DNA of 5,085 nt from Alphaproteobacteria bacterium MarineAlpha3_Bin3. GTDB lineage: Bacteria > Pseudomonadota > Alphaproteobacteria > Rhodospirillales > Casp-alpha2. Below are positions 1 through 5,085 of the stretch, one piece after another. The stretch covers positions 1 to 5,085 of the forward strand of contig PTLK01000151.1 in the NCBI GenBank assembly GCA_002938075.1, in the 5' to 3' direction. Position numbers and translations under genes: made by a program. Each line of letters starts with the position of its first letter. Within the stretch, counting starts at the first letter, position 1. The notes under the pieces were generated by a model that saw only the letters and a list, made by a program, of their open reading frames with translations, ran no database searches and had not been told where the DNA came from.

Positions 1-194
1 CTGGCGAACTCCGCCAGGATGGCGTCGCCGGCATAATGCAGTACCTGTCCGCCGTGGTTTTCGATGCGGGCGGTGATGGCGTCGAGATAGACGCTGAGGG
101 TCTTGTGGGTCCCTTCCTCGTCGGCCCCGGTCAAGCGGCTGTGACCGGCGACATCGGCGTAAACAATGGCGGCGAGCTTACGGGTGACGTTCAC
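1..194 (-). CDS. Class III adenylate/guanylate cyclase, N-terminal fragment (cut by window edge)
   Basis: The reverse strand from a GTG codon at 194-192 reads without a stop to the window edge, giving 64 residues that begin MNVTRKLAAIVYADVAGHSR. This is the opening of a class III nucleotide cyclase catalytic domain, which makes cAMP or cGMP from ATP or GTP. The two metal-binding aspartates of the family are visible: D14 in the ADVAGHS strand and D57 in the YAGDAILAEF hairpin. The domain starts at the very N-terminus, as in the common alphaproteobacterial cyclases that carry TPR or other sensory repeats behind it, but what follows here is outside the window. GTG is the first usable start: no ATG, GTG or TTG lies in frame upstream before the TGA at 254-252. 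A G-rich Shine-Dalgarno stretch (GGAGG followed by a G run and AAG) precedes it. Whether the product is cAMP or cGMP cannot be told from this part. The gene is divergent from rpmJ. Confidence 0.88.
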   Translation of the reverse strand, partial: MNVTRKLAAIVYADVAGHSRLTGADEEGTHKTLSVYLDAITARIENHGGQVLHYAGDAILAEFA

Positions 195-204
195 CGGCGG
201 TCTT

Positions 205-215
205 CCCCCCCCTCC
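205..215 (-). promoter_or_regulatory. G-rich ribosome binding region of the cyclase gene, with a G8 run
   Basis: On the minus strand this stretch reads GGAGGGGGGGG, followed by AAGACCGCCG and then the GTG start at 194. The G8 run is at 212-205. A canonical GGAGG sits 16 bases from the start, too far for an ideal Shine-Dalgarno, while the end of the G run plus AAG is at a normal distance. Either part could pair with 16S rRNA. The run is non-coding, so a change in its length would alter spacing rather than reading frame. Confidence 0.45.
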
Positions 216-255
216 AAATATGCGCCGTCCCCTATTCGGGAATGGCGCGAATCAG

Positions 256-285
256 TTGCAATCTTAACGGCTTTGGGACGATAAT
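256..285 (+). promoter_or_regulatory. Promoter-like pair upstream of rpmJ (weaker, distal candidate)
   Basis: TTGCAA at 256-261 and GATAAT at 280-285 are separated by 18 bases, resembling sigma70-type -35 and -10 boxes with 4/6 and 5/6 matches. Transcription would begin near 292 and give rpmJ a leader of about 130 bases that includes the hairpin at 321-340. TTGCAA is its own reverse complement, so the same hexamer could also act as a -35 for the minus-strand cyclase gene, but only a poor GAATAG stands at the right distance in that direction. The closer promoter at 357-385 is a better candidate for rpmJ. Confidence 0.3.
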
Positions 286-320
286 CCATTGGGTGGTATT
301 AATTCGGGCGCGGTCCTTTT

Positions 321-340
321 CCGGGTTCGCGAAAACCCGG
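321..340. repeat. Inverted repeat / hairpin in the cyclase-rpmJ intergenic region
   Basis: CCGGGTT at 321-327 and AACCCGG at 334-340 are perfect inverted repeats around the six-base spacer CGCGAA. The RNA of either strand could form a 7-bp GC-rich stem. No T-tract follows on the plus strand, and on the minus strand only a short AAAA follows, so it is not a standard intrinsic terminator. It could be an operator or a leader structure; no function can be assigned from sequence. Confidence 0.45.
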
Positions 341-356
341 CGCGGCCCCGCCGGCA

Positions 357-385
357 TTGACAATGTCCCGGCCTGCCCCTATTTT
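357..385 (+). promoter_or_regulatory. sigma70-type promoter of rpmJ
   Basis: A perfect -35 box TTGACA at 357-362 is followed after exactly 17 bases by TATTTT at 380-385, a 4/6 match to the -10 consensus. Spacing is optimal. Transcription should start near 391-393, leaving a leader of about 30 bases before the rpmJ ATG at 423, with GGAG at 410-413 as ribosome binding site. This is the best-supported promoter in the window. Confidence 0.7.
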
Positions 386-422
386 CCGCGCCTCGGTTGA
401 CCCCAACTCGGAGCCCACGGCC

Positions 423-548
423 ATGAAGGTCAGGAATTCGCTTAAATCGGCCAAAAACCGCGACAGGAACTGCGTCGTCGTGCGCCGCCGTGGCCGCGTC
501 TATGTCATCAACAAGCGCAACAAGCGGTTCAAGGCCCGCCAGGGCTGA
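423..548 (+). CDS. rpmJ: 50S ribosomal protein L36 (bL36), Cys-poor type
   Basis: This 41-residue, very basic protein starts MKVRNSLKSAKNRDRNCVVV and ends in RGRVYVINKRNKRFKARQG, the usual bL36 pattern of alphaproteobacteria. bL36 is a small protein of the large ribosomal subunit that binds 23S rRNA. The zinc-binding form has three cysteines and a histidine. Here only one cysteine (C17) remains and there is no histidine, so this is the form without the zinc ribbon. The ATG at 423 is chosen because family members begin at MKVRxS and because GGAG at 410-413 lies 9 bases upstream. An in-frame TTG at 357 would add 22 residues, but it overlaps the -35 box and is not a start. The gene stands alone between its own promoter and a strong terminator, outside any ribosomal protein operon, as is common for this paralogue type. 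Confidence 0.95.
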   Translation: MKVRNSLKSAKNRDRNCVVVRRRGRVYVINKRNKRFKARQG

Positions 549-594
549 CCGGGGGCCGCATCGGGCTTTATGCACCGTTTATGCGCCCAGGGGG

Positions 595-627
595 AAACCG
601 CGAAACGTTTCGCGGTTTTTTGTTTTT
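595..627 (+). terminator. Intrinsic terminator after rpmJ (perfect palindrome plus T-tract)
   Basis: Positions 595-618 form a perfect 24-bp palindrome: the left arm AAACCGCGAAAC is the exact reverse complement of the right arm. As RNA it would fold into a stem of about 10 bp with an ACGU loop. Six Ts at 616-621, a G, then five more Ts to 627 complete a textbook rho-independent terminator on the plus strand. The A-run on the left arm is only three bases, so termination in the reverse direction would be weaker. It lies 46 bases after the rpmJ stop and separates rpmJ from the glc genes. Confidence 0.88.
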
Positions 628-637
628 CAGGCCCCCA

Positions 638-643
638 TATAAT
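638..643 (+). promoter_or_regulatory. Probable -10 element of the glcDEF promoter
   Basis: A perfect TATAAT stands here, 38 bases before the glcD start and just after the rpmJ terminator. No good -35 lies 16-18 bases upstream, where the sequence is the T-rich end of the terminator (GTTTTT at 615-620). The promoter may therefore need an activator, or may be only moderately strong. Transcription would start near 650. No binding motif of a glycolate regulator is recognisable around it. Confidence 0.5.
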
Positions 644-681
644 CCCCTAGACTCGGCTTAACGGAAGGGAAGGGTACGGCG

Positions 682-2169
682 ATGAAAATGCCGCAGCCGG
701 ACGCGGGCGTCATTGCCCGCCGGGCCGAGATCATCGAGGCCATGCAGGCCATCGTTTTGGGCGAGGGCGTGATCACCGACGAAGAAGAGCTCCGCGTCTA
801 CGACCACGACGGCCTGATGGCCTACAAGGGGCTGCCGTTGGTGGTGGTGCTTCCCGAGACCACCGGACAGGTGTCGGCGATCCTTGAATACTGCGCCGCA
901 AACGAGGTTAAGATCGTCCCCCGGGGGGCCGGCACCGGGCTTTCCGGTGGCGCACTTCCGTTGGCCGACGCCATTACCCTGGGGCTCGGCAAGTTCAACA
1001 AAATCCTCGAAATCGACTATGACAACCGCACCGTCATCACCCAGTCCGGGGTTACAAATCTGGCCATTACCGAGGCCGTCGAAGACGAAGGGTTCTACTA
1101 CGCGCCCGACCCGTCGAGCCAGATCGCGTGCTCCATCGGCGGCAACATCGCCGAGAATTCCGGCGGCGTCCATTGCCTGAAATACGGACTCACCACCAAC
1201 AACGTGCTCGGCATCGAAATGGTGCTGATGTCGGGGAAAATCGTGCATTTCGGCGGCAAGCACCTGGATTCCGGCGGCTATGACCTGTTGGGGGTGGCGA
1301 CGGGCTCTGAGGGACTTCTAGGCGTCATCACCGAGGTCACGGTCCGCATCCTGCAGAAGCCGGAAACCGCCCGGGCGCTGCTTCTGGGCTTTCCGTCCAA
1401 CAAAAGCGCCGGCAACTGCGTCGCCGCCATCATCGGCGCCGGCATCATCCCCGGCGGCATGGAGATGATGGACAAACCCGCCATCCACGCCACCGAGGAC
1501 TTCGTCCACGCCGGCTATCCGCTCGACGTGCAGGCGCTGTTGATCGTCGAACTGGACGGGCCCGAGGTCGAAGTCGACCACCTGATCGAACGGGTCGACG
1601 CCATCGCCCGCCAGGCCGGCGCCACCCACCTCAGCGTCAGCCGGTCGGAGGAAGAACGCCAAGCCTTCTGGTCGGGGCGCAAGAACGCCTTTCCGGCGGT
1701 CGGGCGCCTGTCGCCCGATTACCTGTGCATGGACGGCACCATCCCGCGCCGCAAGCTGGCCGATGTCCTCCAACGCATCGAGGAACTGTCGCAACAATAC
1801 GGCCTGCGGATCGCCAACGTGTTCCACGCCGGCGACGGCAACCTGCATCCACTGATCCTGTTCGACGCCAACGAGCCCGGCGAGCTTGAAAAAGCCGAGA
1901 ACTTCGGCGCCGATATCCTGCGCTATTGCGTCGAGGTCGGCGGCGTGTTGACCGGCGAACACGGCGTCGGCATCGAAAAACGCGACCTGATGGGGGTGAT
2001 GTTCACCGAGGACGACATGAACCACCAACAGCGGCTCAAATGCGCCTTCGACCCGGCCCATTTACTGAACCCGGGCAAGGTCTACCCGACCCTGCATCGC
2101 TGCTCCGAACTGGGCCGCATGTTCGTCCACAAGGGAAAACTGCCGTTCCCCGACATTCCCCGGTTCTAG
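682..2169 (+). CDS. glcD: Glycolate oxidase, catalytic FAD subunit GlcD
   Basis: This is the FAD-linked catalytic subunit of glycolate oxidase, which oxidises glycolate to glyoxylate (often also D-lactate) at the inner face of the cytoplasmic membrane. It has 495 residues, close to the roughly 500 of E. coli GlcD. The FAD-binding PCMH domain covers about residues 50-235, with the pyrophosphate-binding motif P80-RGAGTGLSGG-90 and the later DPSSQIACSIGGNIAENSGG stretch. The FAD-oxidase C domain follows to about residue 470. Its active-site signatures are intact: H382 and H389 in FHAGDGNLHP, and E426-H427 in GEHGVG. By homology with D-2-hydroxyacid dehydrogenases such as human D2HGDH, H382, H389 and E426 should bind the metal and H427 act in catalysis; R333 in GRKNAFP may hold the substrate carboxylate. 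The start at 682 is preferred over the in-frame ATG at 688 because GGGAAGGG (667-674) lies 7 bases before it. It is the first gene of the glcDEF unit. A D-lactate dehydrogenase is the main alternative, made unlikely by the glcE and glcF neighbours. Confidence 0.95.
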   Translation: MKMPQPDAGVIARRAEIIEAMQAIVLGEGVITDEEELRVYDHDGLMAYKGLPLVVVLPETTGQVSAILEYCAANEVKIVPRGAGTGLSGGALPLADAITLGLGKFNKILEIDYDNRTVITQSGVTNLAITEAVEDEGFYYAPDPSSQIACSIGGNIAENSGGVHCLKYGLTTNNVLGIEMVLMSGKIVHFGGKHLDSGGYDLLGVATGSEGLLGVITEVTVRILQKPETARALLLGFPSNKSAGNCVAAIIGAGIIPGGMEMMDKPAIHATEDFVHAGYPLDVQALLIVELDGPEVEVDHLIERVDAIARQAGATHLSVSRSEEERQAFWSGRKNAFPAVGRLSPDYLCMDGTIPRRKLADVLQRIEELSQQYGLRIANVFHAGDGNLHPLILFDANEPGELEKAENFGADILRYCVEVGGVLTGEHGVGIEKRDLMGVMFTEDDMNHQQRLKCAFDPAHLLNPGKVYPTLHRCSELGRMFVHKGKLPFPDIPRF

Positions 2170-2181
2170 GGTTTGGCTTCG

Positions 2182-3411
2182 ATGAGCGAAACCTTGAAAC
2201 CGGAAACCGCCGAACAGGTACTCGACGCCGTCAAATGGGCGGCCGCCTCCGAATCGCCGCTGGCGGTCAAGGGCCAGGGCTCGAAAGAGGGGTTCGGCCG
2301 CGCCGTCGAGGCCGACTGCCGGCTGGACCTTTCGGGGCTAACGGGGATCGGCTGTTACGAGCCCAACGAGCTGTTCATGACCGCCGGCGCTGCGACGACT
2401 CTGGCTGAGATCGAGGCGGCGCTGCGCCAGAACAACCAGCAGATGGCCTTCGAGCCGGCCGACCTGGGCATCCTGCTGGGCGGCGAGGGGGACGCGGGCA
2501 CCATCGGCGGCGCCATCGCGTGCAACCTGGCCGGCCCCCGGCGCATCAAGGTCGGCGCGGCGCGGGACCATTTTCTCGGCTTCAACGCCGTCAGCGGCCG
2601 CGGCGAGACCTTCAAATCCGGCGGCACCGTGGTCAAGAACGTCACCGGCTTCGACCTGTCGAAGCTCATCGCCGGGTCCTTCGGGACGCTGGCGGTGATG
2701 ACCGAGGTCACGTTCAAGGTCCTGCCGGCGCCGGAAAAGACCCGCACGGTCCTGGTCCTCGGGCTGTCGGACCAGGACGCCATGAAGGCCATGGCCAAGG
2801 CGCTGGGCAGTTCGCACGAGGTTTCCGGCGCCGCCCACCTGCCCGAAGCCGCCGCCAAGGGGTCAAAGGTTTCCCATGTCGCCGGGACCGGGCGGTCGGT
2901 GACCGCGTTCCGCGTCGAGGGCCCCGGCCCGTCGGTGGAGCACCGCTGCCGGGCCTTGACGGCGTTGCTCGGGGGGGGCGCCAGCGTCGAGGAGCTGCAT
3001 TCCGAGAATTCGGCCCTGTTGTGGCGGGAAATTTGCGACGTTCGGCTCCTTGACGGCGACGGCGGAAACGGGCGCCAGGTATGGCGGCTGTCGGTGCCAC
3101 CCATGAACGGCGCCGGTGTCGCCGAGCAGCTGACGGCCGGGACCGGGGCGTCGGTCTTTTACGACTGGGGCGGCGGCCTGATCTGGCTGACCATGGACGC
3201 CACACCGGACGCCGGGCACGAAACCGTGCGCCGGGCGGTTGAGGCCGCCGGCGGCCACGCGACGCTGGTGCGGGCCGGGGCCGACGTGCGCAATCGCGTG
3301 CCGGTGTTCGAGCCGCAGACCGGGGCGCTTAGGGAGATCACGGCGCGCATCAAGGAAGGTTTCGACCCCAAGGGCATCCTCAACCCCGGGCGCATGGTCG
3401 AGGGGGTGTAG
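2182..3411 (+). CDS. glcE: Glycolate oxidase, FAD-binding subunit GlcE
   Basis: This is the second FAD-fold subunit of glycolate oxidase, required for activity together with GlcD and GlcF. The product has 409 residues, somewhat longer than the roughly 350 of E. coli GlcE. The PCMH-type FAD domain occupies about the first 190 residues. It has a shortened pyrophosphate motif, VKGQGSKEGFGR (29-40), in place of the RGAGTGLSGG of GlcD, then GDAGTIGGAIACNLAGPRR (103-121) and GGTVVKNVTGFDLSKL (147-162), which is characteristic of GlcE. The tail ends in FDPKGILNPGRM, as in GlcD-related proteins, but the middle lacks the His-rich active-site motifs FHAGDGNLHP and GEHGVG, so it is not the glycolate-oxidising subunit. 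The ATG at 2182 is chosen, 12 bases after the glcD stop, with a modest AGGG at 2168-2171. A TTG at 2173 would add three residues and cannot be excluded. A run of eight Gs lies inside the gene at 2971-2978. Confidence 0.92.
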   Translation: MSETLKPETAEQVLDAVKWAAASESPLAVKGQGSKEGFGRAVEADCRLDLSGLTGIGCYEPNELFMTAGAATTLAEIEAALRQNNQQMAFEPADLGILLGGEGDAGTIGGAIACNLAGPRRIKVGAARDHFLGFNAVSGRGETFKSGGTVVKNVTGFDLSKLIAGSFGTLAVMTEVTFKVLPAPEKTRTVLVLGLSDQDAMKAMAKALGSSHEVSGAAHLPEAAAKGSKVSHVAGTGRSVTAFRVEGPGPSVEHRCRALTALLGGGASVEELHSENSALLWREICDVRLLDGDGGNGRQVWRLSVPPMNGAGVAEQLTAGTGASVFYDWGGGLIWLTMDATPDAGHETVRRAVEAAGGHATLVRAGADVRNRVPVFEPQTGALREITARIKEGFDPKGILNPGRMVEGV

Positions 3412-3416
3412 GCGCC

Positions 3417-4715
3417 ATGCGGACCGATTTCACCCTCGCCCAACTAGCCGACCCGGAAATCGACGCCGCCAACACGATCCTGCGCACGTGCGTGCATTGC
3501 GGTTTCTGCACCGCCACGTGCCCGACCTACGTATTGTTGGGCGACGAACTGGACAGCCCGCGCGGGCGCATCTACATGATCAAGAACCTGCTGGAATCGG
3601 GCCAGCCGGCGACGGCGAAGGTGGTCAAGCACATCGACCGCTGCCTTTCGTGCCTTTCGTGCATGACCACGTGTCCGGCGTCGGTCGATTACATGCACCT
3701 GGTCGACCGCGCCCGCGTCCGCATCGAGAAGACCTTCGCCCGGCCGTGGCCGGAGAGGGTGTTGAGAGCCCTGCTGGCCTTCGTGTTGCCGTCGCCGGGG
3801 ATGTTCCGCCTGGCGCTCAAGGCCGCCGCCCTCGGCCGGCCCTTCAAGGGTATGTTGCCGGGGCGGTTGAAAGGGCTGGTCACCATGGCCCCGGCCCGCG
3901 TCCCCGCCGCCTCCGCCGTCGACCGGCCGCAGGTCTTCGAAGCCGAAGGCAAACGCCTCAAGCGCGTCGCCCTATTGACCGGCTGCGCGCAACAGGTGCT
4001 GAGGCCGTCGATCAACGAGGCCACGGTGCGGCTGCTGACCCGCCGCGGCTGCGAGGTGGTGGTGGCCGAGGGCGCCGGATGCTGCGGGGCGCTGGTCCAC
4101 CATATGGGCCGCGAGGACCAGGCCCGGAAACAGGCTCGGGCCAATATCGAAGCCTGGGAAAAGGCCGGCGTCGAGGCCGTCGTCATCAACGCGTCGGGCT
4201 GCGGCACCACGATCAAAGATTACGGCTGGATGCTGAAGCACGATCCGGTATGGGCCGAGCGCGCCGCCCGGATCGCGGGGCTGGCCCGCGACGTCTCGGA
4301 GATCATCAACGAGTTGGGGGTCGGCGAACTGACGGAAAAGGGGCTGCCGGCGGTGACCTATCATTCGGCGTGCTCCATGCAGCACGGCCAGGGCCTCAGC
4401 GAGGAGCCGAAGGCGCTCCTGGCGGCCGCCGGGTTCGAGGTCCGGGAACCGGCCGAAGGCCACCTGTGCTGCGGTTCGGCCGGCACCTACAACATGCTGC
4501 AGCCGGAATTGGCCGGGCGCCTGCTCGAACGCAAGGTCGAAAACCTGAAAAGAGCCGGCGGCGCCGTCATCGCCACCGGCAACATCGGTTGCCTGGAACA
4601 GATCGCCGGCGGCCTCGCCGGTGGCACCGGGGAAAACAAGGGTCCGCCCGTGGTCCATACCATCGAATTGCTGGACTGGGCGACGGGCGGGCCGAAGCCC
4701 GAGGGGATTCCCTGA
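3417..4715 (+). CDS. glcF: Glycolate oxidase, iron-sulfur subunit GlcF
   Basis: This is the iron-sulfur subunit of glycolate oxidase, expected to carry electrons from the flavin subunits to the quinone pool at the cytoplasmic membrane. It has 432 residues, slightly longer than the roughly 407 of E. coli. Two [4Fe-4S] ferredoxin motifs are complete: C25, C28, C31, C35 followed by P36, and C76, C79, C82, C86 followed by P87. Two Cys-rich CCG domains follow, as in heterodisulfide reductase HdrB and LldE: C190, C222-C223-G224 and C262, then C319, C351-C352-G353 and C392. The stretch around residues 110-150 is basic and hydrophobic and may help membrane attachment, but no clear transmembrane helix is seen. 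The ATG lies 5 bases after the glcE stop, with the purine-rich AGGGGGTG (3401-3408) at good distance inside the end of glcE, which indicates translation within one operon. All expected cysteines are present, so the protein should be functional. Confidence 0.95.
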   Translation: MRTDFTLAQLADPEIDAANTILRTCVHCGFCTATCPTYVLLGDELDSPRGRIYMIKNLLESGQPATAKVVKHIDRCLSCLSCMTTCPASVDYMHLVDRARVRIEKTFARPWPERVLRALLAFVLPSPGMFRLALKAAALGRPFKGMLPGRLKGLVTMAPARVPAASAVDRPQVFEAEGKRLKRVALLTGCAQQVLRPSINEATVRLLTRRGCEVVVAEGAGCCGALVHHMGREDQARKQARANIEAWEKAGVEAVVINASGCGTTIKDYGWMLKHDPVWAERAARIAGLARDVSEIINELGVGELTEKGLPAVTYHSACSMQHGQGLSEEPKALLAAAGFEVREPAEGHLCCGSAGTYNMLQPELAGRLLERKVENLKRAGGAVIATGNIGCLEQIAGGLAGGTGENKGPPVVHTIELLDWATGGPKPEGIP

Positions 4716-4757
4716 TGCGCCGTCACGATCTGTTGATCGGCGATCGCCGGGGTCCGC

Positions 4758-4786
4758 TTGGCAGGGGCCGGGTACCGGCGTAATCT
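4758..4786 (+). promoter_or_regulatory. Possible promoter before the TPR gene
   Basis: TTGGCA at 4758-4763 (5/6 match to the -35 box) and TAATCT at 4781-4786 (only 3/6 match to the -10 box) are 17 bases apart. Transcription would start near 4793, at or next to the first ATG of the following gene, which would make the transcript leaderless or nearly so. The alternative is simple read-through from glcF, since no terminator lies between the two genes. Weak evidence. Confidence 0.25.
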
Positions 4787-4792
4787 AGGGCG

Positions 4793-5085
4793 ATGATGAG
4801 GTTTCTTTCCCTGGTATTGGCGTTGGCGGTCCTGGCGTCGCCGGTCGGCGCCCAGGCGGACCAGACGAGTCCCGAGTTGGACGGTCTTTTCGAGCGCTTG
4901 AAGACGACCTTCGGCGTCGCCGAGACCGCCGCCGTGGAAGCGGCGATCTGGACGATCTGGCTGCACCAGGGAACGGCCGAGATCGACCGCGACATGGCGC
5001 TCGGCATCGCCGCCATCAACGAAGGCGCCTACCGGCGCTCGCTCTCCTACTTCGACCGGATGGTGCGGGCCGCGCCCGATTTCGC
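4793..5085 (+). CDS. Exported TPR-repeat protein, N-terminal part (runs off window)
   Basis: An open frame from ATG at 4793 continues to the window edge, giving 97 residues with no stop. The N-terminus MMRFLSLVLALAVLASPVGA is a signal peptide: an arginine at 3, a hydrophobic core at 4-15, and a likely signal peptidase I site after A20 (VGA) or A22 (AQA). The mature part begins with an acidic helical stretch, then residues about 64-97 (RDMALGIAAINEGAYRRSLS and on to YFDRMVRAAPDF) fit the spacing of one tetratricopeptide repeat: G at 71, A at 79, Y at 80, F at 87, A at 94, P at 95. The protein is therefore probably periplasmic and mediates protein contacts; its partner is unknown. Two adjacent ATGs (4793, 4796) are possible; the second has better spacing (5 bases) from AGGG at 4787-4790. 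It lies 77 bases after glcF on the same strand and may be co-transcribed. I recall similar small TPR genes after glcF in Rhodospirillales, but could not check this. Confidence 0.82.
   Translation, partial: MMRFLSLVLALAVLASPVGAQADQTSPELDGLFERLKTTFGVAETAAVEAAIWTIWLHQGTAEIDRDMALGIAAINEGAYRRSLSYFDRMVRAAPDF

Noticed and set aside
36..284. Plus-strand open frame of 82 codons opposite the cyclase
   Set aside because: It lies antisense to the conserved cyclase domain and runs into the non-coding leader; it is a frame shadow in GC-rich DNA with no recognisable domain.
357..548. Longer 63-residue version of bL36 starting at TTG 357
   Set aside because: The TTG is part of the TTGACA -35 box, the extra 22 residues match no bL36 extension I know, and the ATG at 423 has a well-placed GGAG and the usual MKVRNS start.
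1318..2061. Long minus-strand open frame (247 codons) opposite glcD, and similar ones opposite glcE and glcF (for example 3972-4658)
   Set aside because: Long antisense frames are expected under high GC coding DNA because stop codons are rare. The plus-strand frames carry all the family motifs, and the antisense products are low-complexity and unrecognisable.
3642..3662. Tandem 9-base repeat TGCCTTTCG in glcF
   Set aside because: It encodes the CLSCLSC part of the second ferredoxin motif, which is a normal conserved feature of GlcF; the repeat follows from the protein sequence and identical codon choice.
3239..4783. 514-codon plus-strand frame overlapping glcE and glcF
   Set aside because: Its product is an Arg/Pro/Gly-rich off-frame translation of glcE and glcF. 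The GlcF frame has every expected cysteine motif in order.
4715..4783. 22-codon open frame whose ATG overlaps the glcF stop (TGATG)
   Set aside because: The overlap looks like translational coupling, but the peptide is short, rich in Arg and Gly, resembles nothing known, and its end lies in the possible promoter of the next gene. Chance is the simpler explanation.

Overview
The window is GC-rich, and its genes carry alphaproteobacterial signatures. The bL36 protein is the short, Cys-poor form usual in that class. The glycolate oxidase genes, and the secreted TPR gene behind them, look most like those of Rhodospirillales-type alphaproteobacteria. That placement is inferred from remembered protein sequences, because no search could be run. 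I see no mobile element, CRISPR array, tRNA, rRNA or obvious horizontally acquired block. Most of the window is ordinary chromosomal metabolism, and I did not find a clearly new system.

Layout: (1) Positions 1-194, minus strand: the N-terminal 64 residues of a class III adenylate/guanylate cyclase, cut by the window edge. (2) Positions 195-422: a divergent intergenic region with a good sigma70-type promoter for rpmJ, a second weaker promoter-like pair further upstream, a hairpin between them, and a G8 run (minus strand) in the leader of the cyclase. (3) Positions 423-548, plus strand: rpmJ, ribosomal protein bL36. (4) Positions 549-681: a strong intrinsic terminator built on a perfect 24-bp palindrome, then a TATAAT element and a purine-rich ribosome binding site. 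(5) Positions 682-4715, plus strand: glcD, glcE and glcF, the three subunits of glycolate oxidase, with gaps of 12 and 5 bases, so very probably one operon. (6) Positions 4793-5085, plus strand: the start of an exported TPR-repeat protein that runs off the window.

How the genes work together: GlcD (catalytic FAD subunit), GlcE (second FAD-fold subunit) and GlcF (two [4Fe-4S] ferredoxin motifs plus two CCG domains) should form the membrane-associated complex that oxidises glycolate to glyoxylate and passes electrons towards the quinone pool. All diagnostic motifs of GlcD and GlcF are intact. No glcC-type regulator, glcG, malate synthase or permease gene lies in the window. The TPR gene follows glcF by 77 bases with no terminator between them, so it may be co-transcribed, although a promoter-like pair lies just before it. 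Cyclase and rpmJ are neighbours of the operon with no evident functional link to it.
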